Assembly (NCBI GenBank): GCA_017407285.1
Contig: JAFQWW010000043.1
Location: 1-35,908 of the forward strand
DNA: 35,908 bases
DNA from: Clostridia bacterium
GTDB taxonomy: Bacteria; Bacillota; Clostridia; Christensenellales; RUG350
Direction of reading: 5' to 3'
The position numbers were made by a program, and so were the translations under genes. The notes under the pieces were generated by a model. The model saw nothing but the letters and a program-made list of their open reading frames with translations, ran no database searches and was not told the DNA's origin. This document shows, one piece after another, positions 15,977-24,293 of this stretch (positions are counted from its first letter, which is position 1; each line of letters opens with the position of its first letter).

Positions 15977-17782
15977 ATGAGTAAAATTATCGGTATTGAA
16001 TTAGGTACTACTAACTCTTGCGTAGCGGTTATGGAAGGTGGCGAGGCAGTCGTTATTCCTAACCCTGAAGGAAACCGCACTACTCCTTCCGTCGTAGGTT
16101 TTTCCAAGGACGGAGAAAGACTCGTAGGTCAGGTTGCAAAACGTCAAGCAGTTGCAAACGCAGACCGTACCGTTACCTCTATTAAAAGAGAGATGGGTAC
16201 GAATTATAAAGTAAACATAGGGGACAAAACATATACCCCTCAAGAGATTTCTGCAATGATTCTTTCCAAACTTAAAGCAGATGCAGAAGCATATCTTGGA
16301 CAAAAGGTAACCCAAGCAGTTATCACCGTTCCTGCATATTTTTCGGACAGTCAACGTCAAGCAACCAAGGATGCAGGTAAGATAGCAGGACTTGAGGTTT
16401 TGCGTATCATCAACGAGCCTACCGCTGCAGCACTTGCGTACGGATTGGACAAAGAAGATGCTAAAAACCAAAAGATTTTGATATACGACCTTGGTGGCGG
16501 TACTTTCGACGTATCTATTTTGGAACTTGGCGACGGCGTTACCGAAGTTTTGGCAACGAGCGGAAATAACAAACTCGGTGGTGACGACTTTGACCTTAAA
16601 CTTATGAATTATATCGTAGACGAATTCAAAAAGTCGGACGGAATCGATCTTTCTCGCGACAAAACCGCTATGCAGAGAATTAAAGAGGCAGCGGAAAAAG
16701 CTAAGATCGAGTTGAGTGGCGTTACCAAGACCACCATCAATCTTCCCTTCATCACTGCAGACGCTAACGGACCTAAACACTTAGATCTTGACATCACGAG
16801 AGCAAAATTCGACGCTTTGACCGAAGATTTGGTTAGAATGACGGAAGGACCTGTAAAACAAGCTATGTCGGACGCTGGACTTTCCGCATCCGATATTGCA
16901 AAGGTTGTTTTAGTAGGTGGTTCTACTCGTATTCCTGCCGTAGTTGAGGCAGTTAAGCGTTTGACTGGAAAAGAGCCTTACAAGGGAATCAACCCCGACG
17001 AGTGCGTAGCGTTGGGAGCAGCTATTCAAGGCGGTGTATTATCCGGCGACGTTCAAGACGTTTTGTTGCTTGACGTAACTCCTCTGTCTTTGGGTATTGA
17101 AACTTTGGGTGGCGTATTCACCAAACTTATTGATAGAAACACCACTATTCCTACTAGCAAATCTCAAGTATTCTCCACTGCAGCGGACAATCAGACTTCG
17201 GTTGATATCCACGTATTGCAAGGTGAAAGACAGATGGCAGCGGACAACAAGACTTTGGGTAGATTCCAACTCTCTGGTATCGCTCCCGCACCTCGTGGAA
17301 TACCTCAGATCGAGGTTACCTTCGATATCGACTCCAACGGTATCGTATCCGTAAAAGCAAAGGATAAAGGAACGGGCAAAGAGCAGAGCGTAACCATTAC
17401 GAACTCTTCCAATCTTTCCGAAAGCGATATAGACGCAGCAGTTAAAGATGCAGAAAAGTACGCAGAGGAAGACAAGAAACGTAAAGAAGCAGTAGAGGTT
17501 AAAAACAACGCGGATCAACTCATCTTCGCTATGGAAAAGACTGTAAACGAGAGCGGAGACAAGTTGACTGAGGAAGAAAAAGAAACCTTGAAGAAAGCAA
17601 TAGAGGAAGCAAAGACCGAGACCAACACAGACGACGTTGAGAAGATCAAAGCAGCGACCGAAAAACTTTCTAACGTTGCAAACCCGATATTCACCAAACT
17701 CTATCAACAGGCTCAACAGGAAAACCCCGGAGCCGGAGCAGAGAACGGAGCAGGTGGATTTGACAACCCCGACATTCACTAA
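15977..17782 (+). CDS. dnaK: chaperone DnaK (Hsp70)
   Basis: A 601-residue Hsp70 of Gram-positive length. The ATPase domain (about 1-365) contains [14 protein letters not shown] and [13 protein letters not shown]. The substrate-binding beta domain (about 370-480, [17 protein letters not shown]) and helical lid follow. Two oddities stand out. The first motif reads GIELGTTNS instead of GIDLGTTNS (codon GAA at 15998-16000), changing the near-invariant Asp. The C-terminus ends [11 protein letters not shown] rather than in an acidic tail of the EEVxDxK type. All other motifs look intact. It acts with DnaJ and GrpE encoded next to it. Confidence 0.98.
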   Translation: MSKIIGIELGTTNSCVAVMEGGEAVVIPNPEGNRTTPSVVGFSKDGERLVGQVAKRQAVANADRTVTSIKREMGTNYKVNIGDKTYTPQEISAMILSKLKADAEAYLGQKVTQAVITVPAYFSDSQRQATKDAGKIAGLEVLRIINEPTAAALAYGLDKEDAKNQKILIYDLGGGTFDVSILELGDGVTEVLATSGNNKLGGDDFDLKLMNYIVDEFKKSDGIDLSRDKTAMQRIKEAAEKAKIELSGVTKTTINLPFITADANGPKHLDLDITRAKFDALTEDLVRMTEGPVKQAMSDAGLSASDIAKVVLVGGSTRIPAVVEAVKRLTGKEPYKGINPDECVALGAAIQGGVLSGDVQDVLLLDVTPLSLGIETLGGVFTKLIDRNTTIPTSKSQVFSTAADNQTSVDIHVLQGERQMAADNKTLGRFQLSGIAPAPRGIPQIEVTFDIDSNGIVSVKAKDKGTGKEQSVTITNSSNLSESDIDAAVKDAEKYAEEDKKRKEAVEVKNNADQLIFAMEKTVNESGDKLTEEEKETLKKAIEEAKTETNTDDVEKIKAATEKLSNVANPIFTKLYQQAQQENPGAGAENGAGGFDNPDIH

Positions 17783-17787
17783 AAAAT

Positions 17788-17813
17788 TGCAGAGAGTTTT
17801 TTAACTCTCTGCA
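17788..17813 (+). promoter_or_regulatory. dnaK-dnaJ intergenic hairpin
   Basis: Perfect 11-bp stem TGCAGAGAGTT / AACTCTCTGCA (17788-17798 and 17803-17813) with a 4-base loop. It begins five bases after the dnaK stop and has no T run, so it is unlikely to be a full terminator. It may protect the 3' end of a processed dnaK message or attenuate read-through into dnaJ. Confidence 0.65.
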
Positions 17814-17834
17814 TATGCATATTTAAGGAGCGAC

Positions 17835-18974
17835 ATGGACAAGGATTATTACGGCATATTAGGCGTAAAAAAGGACGCAACGGACGCGGAAATTAAGAGC
17901 GCGTATCGTAATCTTGCCAAACAGTACCACCCCGACAAATTTTCCACTGCATCAGAGAGTGAGAAAAAATCGGCGGAGGAAAAATTTAAGGACATAAATC
18001 AGGCGTATAGCGTACTTAGCGACAAGGAAAAGAGAACGAATTACGACAATTACGGTTCAGAAGACGGACCTATGGGCGGTGGATTTGGCGGTGGCTACGG
18101 AGCGGGAGGCTTCGGTGGCGGTTTTGACGATATCTTTTCCAATATTTTCTCCGCATTTGGTGGCGGTGGTAGACGTGGTTATCGTGATAATCGCGTAGAC
18201 GGCGACGATATAACGATGGAACTCGTACTCACTTTCCGTGAAGCTGCATTTGGTTGCGAGAAAGAAATCACTATAAATCGTAACGAAGAGTGTAAAGACT
18301 GTAAAGGTACGGGCGCAAAGGACGGCACCAAACTCAAGACTTGTTCGAGATGTAACGGAACGGGTACTATTTTGACGGTGCAAAACACGCCGTTTGGACG
18401 TATTCAAAACTCCCAAGTTTGTCCGGAGTGTAGAGGCACGGGAAAAATCATAGAAGAACAGTGTCCGACGTGCAGAGGACGAGGCTTTACTCGTCAGAGA
18501 AGAACGGTTAAAATCACCGTTCCAGCGGGCGTAGATAACGGACAGATGATGACCTACTATAATGAGGGTGAAGCGGGCAAAAACGGAGGAAAGAAAGGTA
18601 ATCTTATCATTATTTTATCCGTAAAAGCGCACCCCGTGTTCAAGCGTCGCGGAAGTGATTTATTGCTTGAGATGCCTATCACTTTTACCCAAGCTGCGTT
18701 AGGCGCAAAGGTGGATATTCCGACACTTAACGAGCCCGTGAGTTATCAAATACCCGAATGTACGCAGACGGGTACGATGTTTAGGATAAAAGGCAAGGGC
18801 TTGAAGTATCTCAAAAAAGAGCAGTACGGCGACTTGTACGTAACGGTTACGGTAGAAACGCCGAAAGGCTTGAATAAAGAACAAAAAGAACAACTCAAAA
18901 AATTGGGCGAGAGTCTTGCTCAAAACCAAAGTCCTAAGCAGAAATCGTATTACGATTCTTTAAGAAATTTATGA
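17835..18974 (+). CDS. dnaJ: chaperone DnaJ (Hsp40, type I)
   Basis: A 379-residue full-length type I J-protein. The J domain (about 1-70) carries HPD in KQYHPDKF; a Gly/Phe-rich linker follows ([19 protein letters not shown] core). The zinc region has four CxxCxGxG repeats ([32 protein letters not shown]), then the client-binding C-terminal domains. It stimulates DnaK ATPase and delivers substrates. AAGGAG lies upstream of the ATG, and the stop overlaps the prmA start (ATGA). Confidence 0.98.
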   Translation: MDKDYYGILGVKKDATDAEIKSAYRNLAKQYHPDKFSTASESEKKSAEEKFKDINQAYSVLSDKEKRTNYDNYGSEDGPMGGGFGGGYGAGGFGGGFDDIFSNIFSAFGGGGRRGYRDNRVDGDDITMELVLTFREAAFGCEKEITINRNEECKDCKGTGAKDGTKLKTCSRCNGTGTILTVQNTPFGRIQNSQVCPECRGTGKIIEEQCPTCRGRGFTRQRRTVKITVPAGVDNGQMMTYYNEGEAGKNGGKKGNLIIILSVKAHPVFKRRGSDLLLEMPITFTQAALGAKVDIPTLNEPVSYQIPECTQTGTMFRIKGKGLKYLKKEQYGDLYVTVTVETPKGLNKEQKEQLKKLGESLAQNQSPKQKSYYDSLRNL

Positions 18975-19897
18975 TGAACGACAGTATAGAAATAAGCGTA
19001 CTCACGACGAGTGAGGGCGCAGACTTAATATCAGACACCCTCACCGATTTAACAGGCGAGGGCGTTTGCGTATCGGATAAACGTGACGTTTTAGAGGTTT
19101 TGTCCTCCAAAACCAATTGGGATTACGTAGAAGGCGGAGTACTCGTAGACACGGACGACGTCGTAGTCAAAGGTTTTTGCAAAATAGAGGATAAAGAGAA
19201 GATTTTATCCCAACTAGAGGAGCGAATTGCCTATCTGAAAAGCGAGGATTTCGGCATAGACTACGGCACGCTCGAGGTACAAGTAAAAGAGGTTTGCACA
19301 AAAAACTGGAATGAAGAGTGGCGCAAGTTTTACAAAACGGTCGAACTCAAAAAAATAGCCATAGTCCCCGATTGGTTAGACTACGACGGAGATAAAGCCG
19401 TAGTTAAACTTGAGCCGGGCATGGCGTTTGGCACGGGCGAGCACGCAAGTACTAGACTTTGCTTGTCTTTACTTGAAGAATTGGATCTAGTGGACAAAAA
19501 GGTGGTAGACGTTGGCACGGGAAGCGGTATTTTAGGTATAGCGTCCTCTAAACTTGGCGCAAAGAGTGTGTACATGACCGACATTGACCAAAAAGCGGTT
19601 GAGGTAGCCAAGGAAAACGTAGAAAAGAATAAAGTTGAGCATAATTGCGTAGTCGAGGTAGCCGACTTATCGGACGAATTAGACTGTGATATAGTGATAG
19701 CAAACCTCACGGCGGATATATTGTTGCGCTTGCTTGATAGATTGAAAAAAGCGGTCAAAAAGGGTGTAAAACTCGTAGCCAGTGGAATAATAGCCGAGCG
19801 TTTGGACGAGGTATTATCCTCATACGAGAGCGCAGGATTTAAGACGGAAAAAGTTTTATCCGAGGACGATTGGCGCGCCGTGTATATGGTATTTTAG
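18971..19897 (+). CDS. prmA: ribosomal protein L11 methyltransferase PrmA
   Basis: A 308-residue SAM-dependent enzyme that trimethylates ribosomal protein L11. The SAM-binding motif is [19 protein letters not shown], preceded by [17 protein letters not shown], and the catalytic-region motif [10 protein letters not shown] is present. Either of two adjacent ATG codons (18971, 18974) can start it; both overlap the dnaJ stop. The dnaJ-prmA-rsmE-mtaB order is that of the extended Firmicute dnaK operon. Confidence 0.95.
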   Translation: MMNDSIEISVLTTSEGADLISDTLTDLTGEGVCVSDKRDVLEVLSSKTNWDYVEGGVLVDTDDVVVKGFCKIEDKEKILSQLEERIAYLKSEDFGIDYGTLEVQVKEVCTKNWNEEWRKFYKTVELKKIAIVPDWLDYDGDKAVVKLEPGMAFGTGEHASTRLCLSLLEELDLVDKKVVDVGTGSGILGIASSKLGAKSVYMTDIDQKAVEVAKENVEKNKVEHNCVVEVADLSDELDCDIVIANLTADILLRLLDRLKKAVKKGVKLVASGIIAERLDEVLSSYESAGFKTEKVLSEDDWRAVYMVF

Positions 19898-19898
19898 T

Positions 19899-20603
19899 AT
19901 GGAAATTAAGAGATTTTACGCACAAAAAAGTGATAGAGTGGGTTCAACGTTCAATATAGGCGGAGACGAAGCGCATCACATGATACGAGTTTTGAGATAC
20001 AAAGTCGGGTACAAAATCATCGTCTTTGACGGCACGGGCTACGACTACTATTGCACTATCCGCGAACTAGGCAAGGATTACGTTATAGCCGATATAGACG
20101 AAAAAGTGATAAACGATGCTGAACCCAAGGTCTATTTGCGCCTTTTCCAAGGAATAGCCAAGAGTGATAAAATGGACGTTATCGTCCAAAAAGCGGTGGA
20201 ACTAGGCGTAGCGGAGATAACCCCCGTAATCACTGCGCGCAGTGAAAAAGATCTTAAACTCGAAAAATTAGAAAAAGTGGCTCTGTCTGCCGCAAAACAG
20301 TGTGGCGCTAGTCGACTAACGGTGATAAACGAGCCGATATATCTATCCGAAATACCCTTTGAAAATCTCGTAATATTTGCAAACGAAAACGAAGAAAATC
20401 GCACCTTGCGTGACGTTACGCTTGGAAAATGCACGAAGATTGATCTAGTTGTTGGTTCAGAGGGCGGTTTTACGGAGGACGAAGGAGAAGAATTGAGCCA
20501 AAAGGGCGCGGTTGCAGTCACCTTAGGCAAAAGAATTTTGCGCGCAGAAACTGCAGCCATCGTATTAAGTAGTCTTATTTTATATAAAGCGGGAGTTATT
20601 TGA
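19899..20603 (+). CDS. rsmE: 16S rRNA (uracil1498-N3)-methyltransferase RsmE
   Basis: A 234-residue SPOUT methyltransferase that makes m3U1498 in 16S rRNA. An N-terminal PUA-like domain (about 1-70, GGDEAHHMIRVLRYKVG) precedes the knotted catalytic domain. The latter has QKAVELGVAEITPVITARSE, VGSEGGFTEDE and the C-terminal LGKRILRAETAAI, which forms the SAM pocket. It starts one base after prmA and ends overlapping mtaB (TGATG). Confidence 0.95.
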   Translation: MEIKRFYAQKSDRVGSTFNIGGDEAHHMIRVLRYKVGYKIIVFDGTGYDYYCTIRELGKDYVIADIDEKVINDAEPKVYLRLFQGIAKSDKMDVIVQKAVELGVAEITPVITARSEKDLKLEKLEKVALSAAKQCGASRLTVINEPIYLSEIPFENLVIFANENEENRTLRDVTLGKCTKIDLVVGSEGGFTEDEGEELSQKGAVAVTLGKRILRAETAAIVLSSLILYKAGVI

Positions 20604-21823
20604 TGAAAATTTGCGTATTTACGTACGGATGCCGTGTAAATAGTTACGAATCCGATGCAATAGCCAAAGTTTTACGATCCCGCGGACACGTCGTCGTGGA
20701 CGACTTGGAATACGCCGATATATATATAGTCAACACTTGCGCGGTCACGGCGGAAGCGGAGCGAAAATCTCGTCAAAGCGTGAGTAGGATTAAAAAAATC
20801 AATCCTAACGCTAAGATCATAGTGTGCGGATGTGCAAGCCAAAAGGATTATACGAAGTTCCAAAAAGAGGGAGTAAGATACATATCGGGCACGGCGGATA
20901 AAGGCAAGATTGCAGATTTGATAGAAGAAGAGGGCTTAGGCACGTTTGAACTAGAAAAAGACTTTGACCAATCTTCTGCAGACAGCAACAAAGCCAAGAT
21001 TTATCTAAAAATTCAAGACGGTTGTAATAATTTTTGTTCCTATTGCATCATACCTTATTTAAGAGGGCGAGCAAGAAGTAGGACGATAGAGCGTTGTATT
21101 GAAGAGATAGAGAATACCAACACCAAAGAAGTGGTATTGACGGGCATAAATTTATCTGCGTACGGACGAGATATTGGTGTGGAGTTAACTGACTTAATCG
21201 AAAGATTGAGCGAGGTGGACAAACGCATAAGTTTAGGTTCACTTGAGGTAGGCGTAATCAATAGAAGATTTTTGCAAAGCTTGAAAAATCTTAAAGATTT
21301 TTGTCCTCACTTTCATCTATCCCTCCAGAGTGGATCAAATTCCGTTTTAGCCAAGATGAACAGAAAGTACACAAGAGAGGAGTACTTATCCGCAGTACGA
21401 CTAATAGAAGAGTACTTTGAAAACCCGTCTATCACGACGGACGTTATAGTAGGATTTCCGACGGAGAGTGAGGAAGATTTTTTAGACACCGTAGATTTGT
21501 GTAAAAAATGCGCCTTCTCCGACGTCCACGTCTTTCCTTATTCTAAACGCGAGGGTACGGTGGCGTATAAACTTGGCGAATTAAACGGAAAAATCGTGAA
21601 AGATAGGGCGGAAAGATTGGAAAAACTCCGTGACGAGTTGAGGTTAAGTTATAGGAAAAAGGTTTTAGGTAAGCCTTGTTTAGTGCTCGTTGAAGAGAAA
21701 ACGGATTTTGGATACGTAGGATATAGCGATAGATACGTGAGAGTCTATCTAAATTGCGCAAAAGTAGGAGAAATTAGGGAAGTCGTACCCCAAGAAATAT
21801 ACGAAGACGGTGTAAAAGCCTAA
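20603..21823 (+). CDS. mtaB: tRNA t6A37 methylthiotransferase MtaB
   Basis: A radical SAM methylthiotransferase that converts t6A37 of tRNA to ms2t6A. It has the three family cysteines of the N-terminal UPF0004 domain (YGCRVNSYESD, NTCAVT, CGCASQKD) binding one Fe-S cluster. The radical SAM triad CxxxCxxC (GCNNFCSYCIIPYLRGRARSR) binds the other. A C-terminal TRAM domain follows (about 345-406). ATG 20603 overlaps the rsmE stop; an in-frame TTG one codon earlier is less likely. It corresponds to yqeV of the Bacillus dnaK operon. Confidence 0.94.
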   Translation: MKICVFTYGCRVNSYESDAIAKVLRSRGHVVVDDLEYADIYIVNTCAVTAEAERKSRQSVSRIKKINPNAKIIVCGCASQKDYTKFQKEGVRYISGTADKGKIADLIEEEGLGTFELEKDFDQSSADSNKAKIYLKIQDGCNNFCSYCIIPYLRGRARSRTIERCIEEIENTNTKEVVLTGINLSAYGRDIGVELTDLIERLSEVDKRISLGSLEVGVINRRFLQSLKNLKDFCPHFHLSLQSGSNSVLAKMNRKYTREEYLSAVRLIEEYFENPSITTDVIVGFPTESEEDFLDTVDLCKKCAFSDVHVFPYSKREGTVAYKLGELNGKIVKDRAERLEKLRDELRLSYRKKVLGKPCLVLVEEKTDFGYVGYSDRYVRVYLNCAKVGEIREVVPQEIYEDGVKA

Positions 21824-21834
21824 AAGGAGAAAAA

Positions 21835-22176
21835 ATGGAAAACTGTATTTTTTGTAAGATTATAAAGGGAGAAATCCCTTCCGTAAAACTTTATGAAAAC
21901 GACGAGATGATAATCATCAAAGACGTAGCGCCCCAAGCCCCCGTGCATTATTTGATGATACCCAAAGTACATTTCAAGACTATTGACGAGATGAACAAAG
22001 AGCAAAGCGAGATCTTGGGACGTTGTTTTTATACCTTGGGTGGTTTGAAAGAAAAACTTGGTTTAGAAAACGGTTATAGACTCATAATGAATCAAGGCGC
22101 GGACGCTTGTCAAACCGTACCGCACTTGCACGTACACATATTAGCGGGCAAGAAAATGGAAGAAAAAATGTGTTAA
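21835..22176 (+). CDS. HIT family nucleotide-binding protein (HinT-like)
   Basis: A 113-residue HIT protein with the histidine-triad HLHVHIL near the C-terminus (about residues 99-105) and the N-terminal CIFCKIIKGEIPS, typical of HinT/PKCI purine nucleotide phosphoramidases. The cysteine pair C4-C7 resembles the zinc site of some HIT proteins. AAAGGAG precedes the ATG. It lies 11 bases after mtaB and is the last gene of the heat-shock transcription unit before the rpsU promoter. No clear terminator follows. Confidence 0.93.
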   Translation: MENCIFCKIIKGEIPSVKLYENDEMIIIKDVAPQAPVHYLMIPKVHFKTIDEMNKEQSEILGRCFYTLGGLKEKLGLENGYRLIMNQGADACQTVPHLHVHILAGKKMEEKMC

Positions 22177-22199
22177 TCAAAAAAGGTATTAAAAAATCG

Positions 22200-22227
22200 T
22201 TGACAAATTTATGGAATTTGGTATAAT
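22200..22227 (+). promoter_or_regulatory. rpsU promoter, consensus
   Basis: TTGACA at 22200-22205, 16-base spacer, TATAAT at 22222-22227, with TG at 22219-22220 (extended -10). Both hexamers match consensus exactly, the strongest promoter in the window. Confidence 0.92.
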
Positions 22228-22241
22228 AAACGAGTAACTTA

Positions 22242-22253
22242 TCGCACGTGCGA
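22242..22253 (+). promoter_or_regulatory. 12-bp palindrome in the rpsU leader
   Basis: TCGCACGTGCGA is a perfect 12-bp palindrome about 10 bases after the predicted transcription start and just before the Shine-Dalgarno region. It could be a DNA operator, or in RNA a small TCGC/GCGA hairpin with an ACGT loop. Regulator unknown. Confidence 0.45.
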
Positions 22254-22269
22254 AAGGCAGGTGAAAAGA

Positions 22270-22449
22270 ATGTCTACTATCAAAGTTGGTGAAAATGAAA
22301 CCTTAGACAGCGCTATCAGACGTTTCAAACGTAAATGCGCTCGTGATGGTATCATTGGCGACCTCCGTCGTAAAGAAGCTTACGAAAAACCCAGCGTTAA
22401 ACGTAAGAAGAAGGCAGAGGCTGCTCGTAAACGTATGTACAAGTCCTAA
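22270..22449 (+). CDS. rpsU: 30S ribosomal protein S21
   Basis: A 59-residue bS21 of usual Firmicute length, needed for initiation on the 30S subunit. [21 protein letters not shown] is followed by a basic C-terminal half ([16 protein letters not shown]). ATG 22270 is chosen; an in-frame GTG at 22261 lies in the Shine-Dalgarno AGGTG. Own consensus promoter and strong terminator. rpsU after the dnaK operon is the Bacillus-like arrangement, but the usual yqeY neighbour is replaced by a MORN-repeat gene. Confidence 0.97.
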   Translation: MSTIKVGENETLDSAIRRFKRKCARDGIIGDLRRKEAYEKPSVKRKKKAEAARKRMYKS

Positions 22450-22463
22450 TCTAAGGCAAAACT

Positions 22464-22493
22464 AAAGTACGGCTCAAGCCGTACTTTTTTTAT
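22464..22493 (+). terminator. rho-independent terminator of rpsU
   Basis: Stem AAAGTACGGC / GCCGTACTTT around the loop TCAA (22464-22473 and 22478-22487), continuing into a T run ending in TATTTTT. Confidence 0.92.
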
Positions 22494-22515
22494 TTTTCAC
22501 ACAAACGAGGTTTTT

Positions 22516-23013
22516 ATGAAAATGGAATTTTCGGGCGGTTACTTTGACGGAGAGGTCAAGGATAACGGCGATTTTGAAGGGAAAATCGTATATAATAACG
22601 GCGACGTCTACCAAGGCTCCATAAAATCTGGCGAGTTTTCAGGAAAAGTTGTTAAAAACTATTCCTACGGCAAGTACGAAGGAGAATGGAGCAGAGGGGA
22701 GAAAAACGGATACGGAAAGTTCTCGTGGTCGGACGGAGATTTTTATTCGGGAGAGTGGCGTGACGGAGTTATGCACGGCACGGGCGAATTCAAATGGGCT
22801 AACGGTGACGTCTACGTAGGATCGTGGGTAGACGGAGTTATGGACGGCGTAGGGAAAATGACTTGGAAAAGTGGGGAATACTACGACGGCGAATGGGCAA
22901 GAGGAGTTCGACACGGAAGAGGAATATACAAAAATCCAAACGGCAATCTTTTTGAGGAAACTTGGGAAAAAGACGAGAGAAAAACTTATATGAGAATTAA
23001 AAATGATACTTGA
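22516..23013 (+). CDS. MORN-repeat protein
   Basis: A 165-residue protein made almost entirely of six to seven MORN repeats (about 23 residues each, pattern YxGxWxxGxxxGxGxxxxxxGD). The clearest run is YEGEWSRGEKNGYGKFSWSDGD, FYSGEWRDGVMHGTGEFKW, VYVGSWVDGVMDGVGKMTW and YYDGEWARGVRHGRGIY. No signal peptide or membrane segment is seen, so it should be cytoplasmic. In eukaryotes such repeats bind membranes or scaffold proteins; bacterial functions are largely unknown. Start ATG 22516 after a weak Shine-Dalgarno (ACGAGG). No promoter was seen between the rpsU terminator and this gene, so it may depend on read-through. Confidence 0.85.
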   Translation: MKMEFSGGYFDGEVKDNGDFEGKIVYNNGDVYQGSIKSGEFSGKVVKNYSYGKYEGEWSRGEKNGYGKFSWSDGDFYSGEWRDGVMHGTGEFKWANGDVYVGSWVDGVMDGVGKMTWKSGEYYDGEWARGVRHGRGIYKNPNGNLFEETWEKDERKTYMRIKNDT

Positions 23014-23038
23014 AATCTCGTATTGTATATGTTATAAT
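23010..23038 (+). promoter_or_regulatory. promoter of the aminotransferase operon
   Basis: TTGAAA at 23010-23015, 17-base spacer, TATAAT at 23033-23038, with TG at 23030-23031 (extended -10). The -35 box overlaps the end of the MORN gene. Confidence 0.85.
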
Positions 23039-23074
23039 AATAAAGTTATATAAAATTATCTAACGAGGCAAGAT

Positions 23075-24265
23075 ATGATCAATCAAAAAACGTACGCGCT
23101 TGGTAGTAAGCGTTCCGTAATCAGAGAAATTTTTGAATACGCCAAAAAAAGAGGGGCAGAGATAGGTCGAGAGAACGTATTTGACTTTTCTATCGGCAAT
23201 CCGTCCGTACCCGCACCCAAAGAGGTCAACGAGAGTATCGAGAGAATAGTTGCCACCACCTCTAGCGTAGAACTCCACGGATACACCTCCGCCCAAGGTG
23301 ATAAAGGTGTACGCGACACCATAGCCACCAACCTTAACGTTAGGTTCAACACTACGTTATGTGGAGACGATTTGTACATGACTTGCGGTGCTGCGGCGAG
23401 TCTAACCATTACCTTTCACGCTTTAGCCGAAAGTGGGGACGAATTTATCACTTTTGCACCCTTTTTCCCCGAATACAAAGTATTTTGCGAGGGAGCAGGG
23501 GCAAAGTTGAAGGTAGTAAAGAGTGACGACAATCTCCAACCCGATTTCGACTTATTAGAGCAGTCCATTACGGAAAACACCAAAGGTTTACTTATAAACT
23601 CTCCCAACAACCCCTCTGGCGTTGTATACGGTGAGGAAGTTATTAAAAAATTAGCGGAGATTTTGGAGAAAAAGCAAAAAGAATTTGGAAAAACCATATT
23701 CTTTATAGCGGACGAACCTTATCGTGAACTCGTATACGATAAAGACACCGTCGTTCCCTTCATTATGAACTATTACGACAACTCTATCGTATGCTATTCT
23801 TATTCCAAGTCCATATCCATGCCGGGCGAGCGCATAGGATATATAGCGGTAAACCCCAAGTGCAAAGGCGCCAAAGAGGTATATTTCTCCGTTTGTGGCG
23901 CAGGAAGAGTGTTAGGATATGTGTGTGCGCCCTCCCTTTTCCAACGTGTTGCCGCTGAATGTGACGGATTGACTGCCGATTTGTCCGTGTACAAAAACAA
24001 TAGAGATTTATTGTATCGTGGATTGACGGACTGCGGGTTTGATTGCGTTTATCCGGACGGAGCATTTTATTTATTTATGAAATCACCCGAAGCAGATGCG
24101 TACGCATTTTGTGAAAAGGCAAAAAAATACGAATTATTATTAGTTCCCGGAGACGATTTTGGTTGTCCCGGTTACGTTAGAATAGCGTATTGCGTTAAGC
24201 CCGAGACCATATCTCGCGCACTCCCGTCCTTTGCGTTCTTAGCGCGTGAGTACGGACTAAATTAA
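23075..24265 (+). CDS. class I/II PLP-dependent aminotransferase
   Basis: A 396-residue fold-type I aminotransferase. The PLP lysine is Lys245 in YSYSKSISMPGERIGY. NSPNNPSG (175-182) and IADEPYREL with Asp213 contact the cofactor, and a C-terminal arginine in PGYVRIAYC should hold the substrate carboxylate. The N-terminal DFSIGNPSVPAP is typical of aspartate/aromatic aminotransferase relatives. The substrate is not certain. It is the first gene of a three-gene operon with a PaaK-type ligase and an ACT protein, which suggests aromatic or branched-chain amino acids (inference). Confidence 0.92.
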   Translation: MINQKTYALGSKRSVIREIFEYAKKRGAEIGRENVFDFSIGNPSVPAPKEVNESIERIVATTSSVELHGYTSAQGDKGVRDTIATNLNVRFNTTLCGDDLYMTCGAAASLTITFHALAESGDEFITFAPFFPEYKVFCEGAGAKLKVVKSDDNLQPDFDLLEQSITENTKGLLINSPNNPSGVVYGEEVIKKLAEILEKKQKEFGKTIFFIADEPYRELVYDKDTVVPFIMNYYDNSIVCYSYSKSISMPGERIGYIAVNPKCKGAKEVYFSVCGAGRVLGYVCAPSLFQRVAAECDGLTADLSVYKNNRDLLYRGLTDCGFDCVYPDGAFYLFMKSPEADAYAFCEKAKKYELLLVPGDDFGCPGYVRIAYCVKPETISRALPSFAFLAREYGLN

Positions 24266-24293
24266 GAATCTAAAACCTAAAGGGGACAAACAT

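Noticed and set aside
16001-16780. A 259-codon minus-strand frame opposite dnaK
   Set aside because: Such frames opposite Hsp70 genes are a known artefact of dnaK codon bias; no promoter or ribosome site is present.
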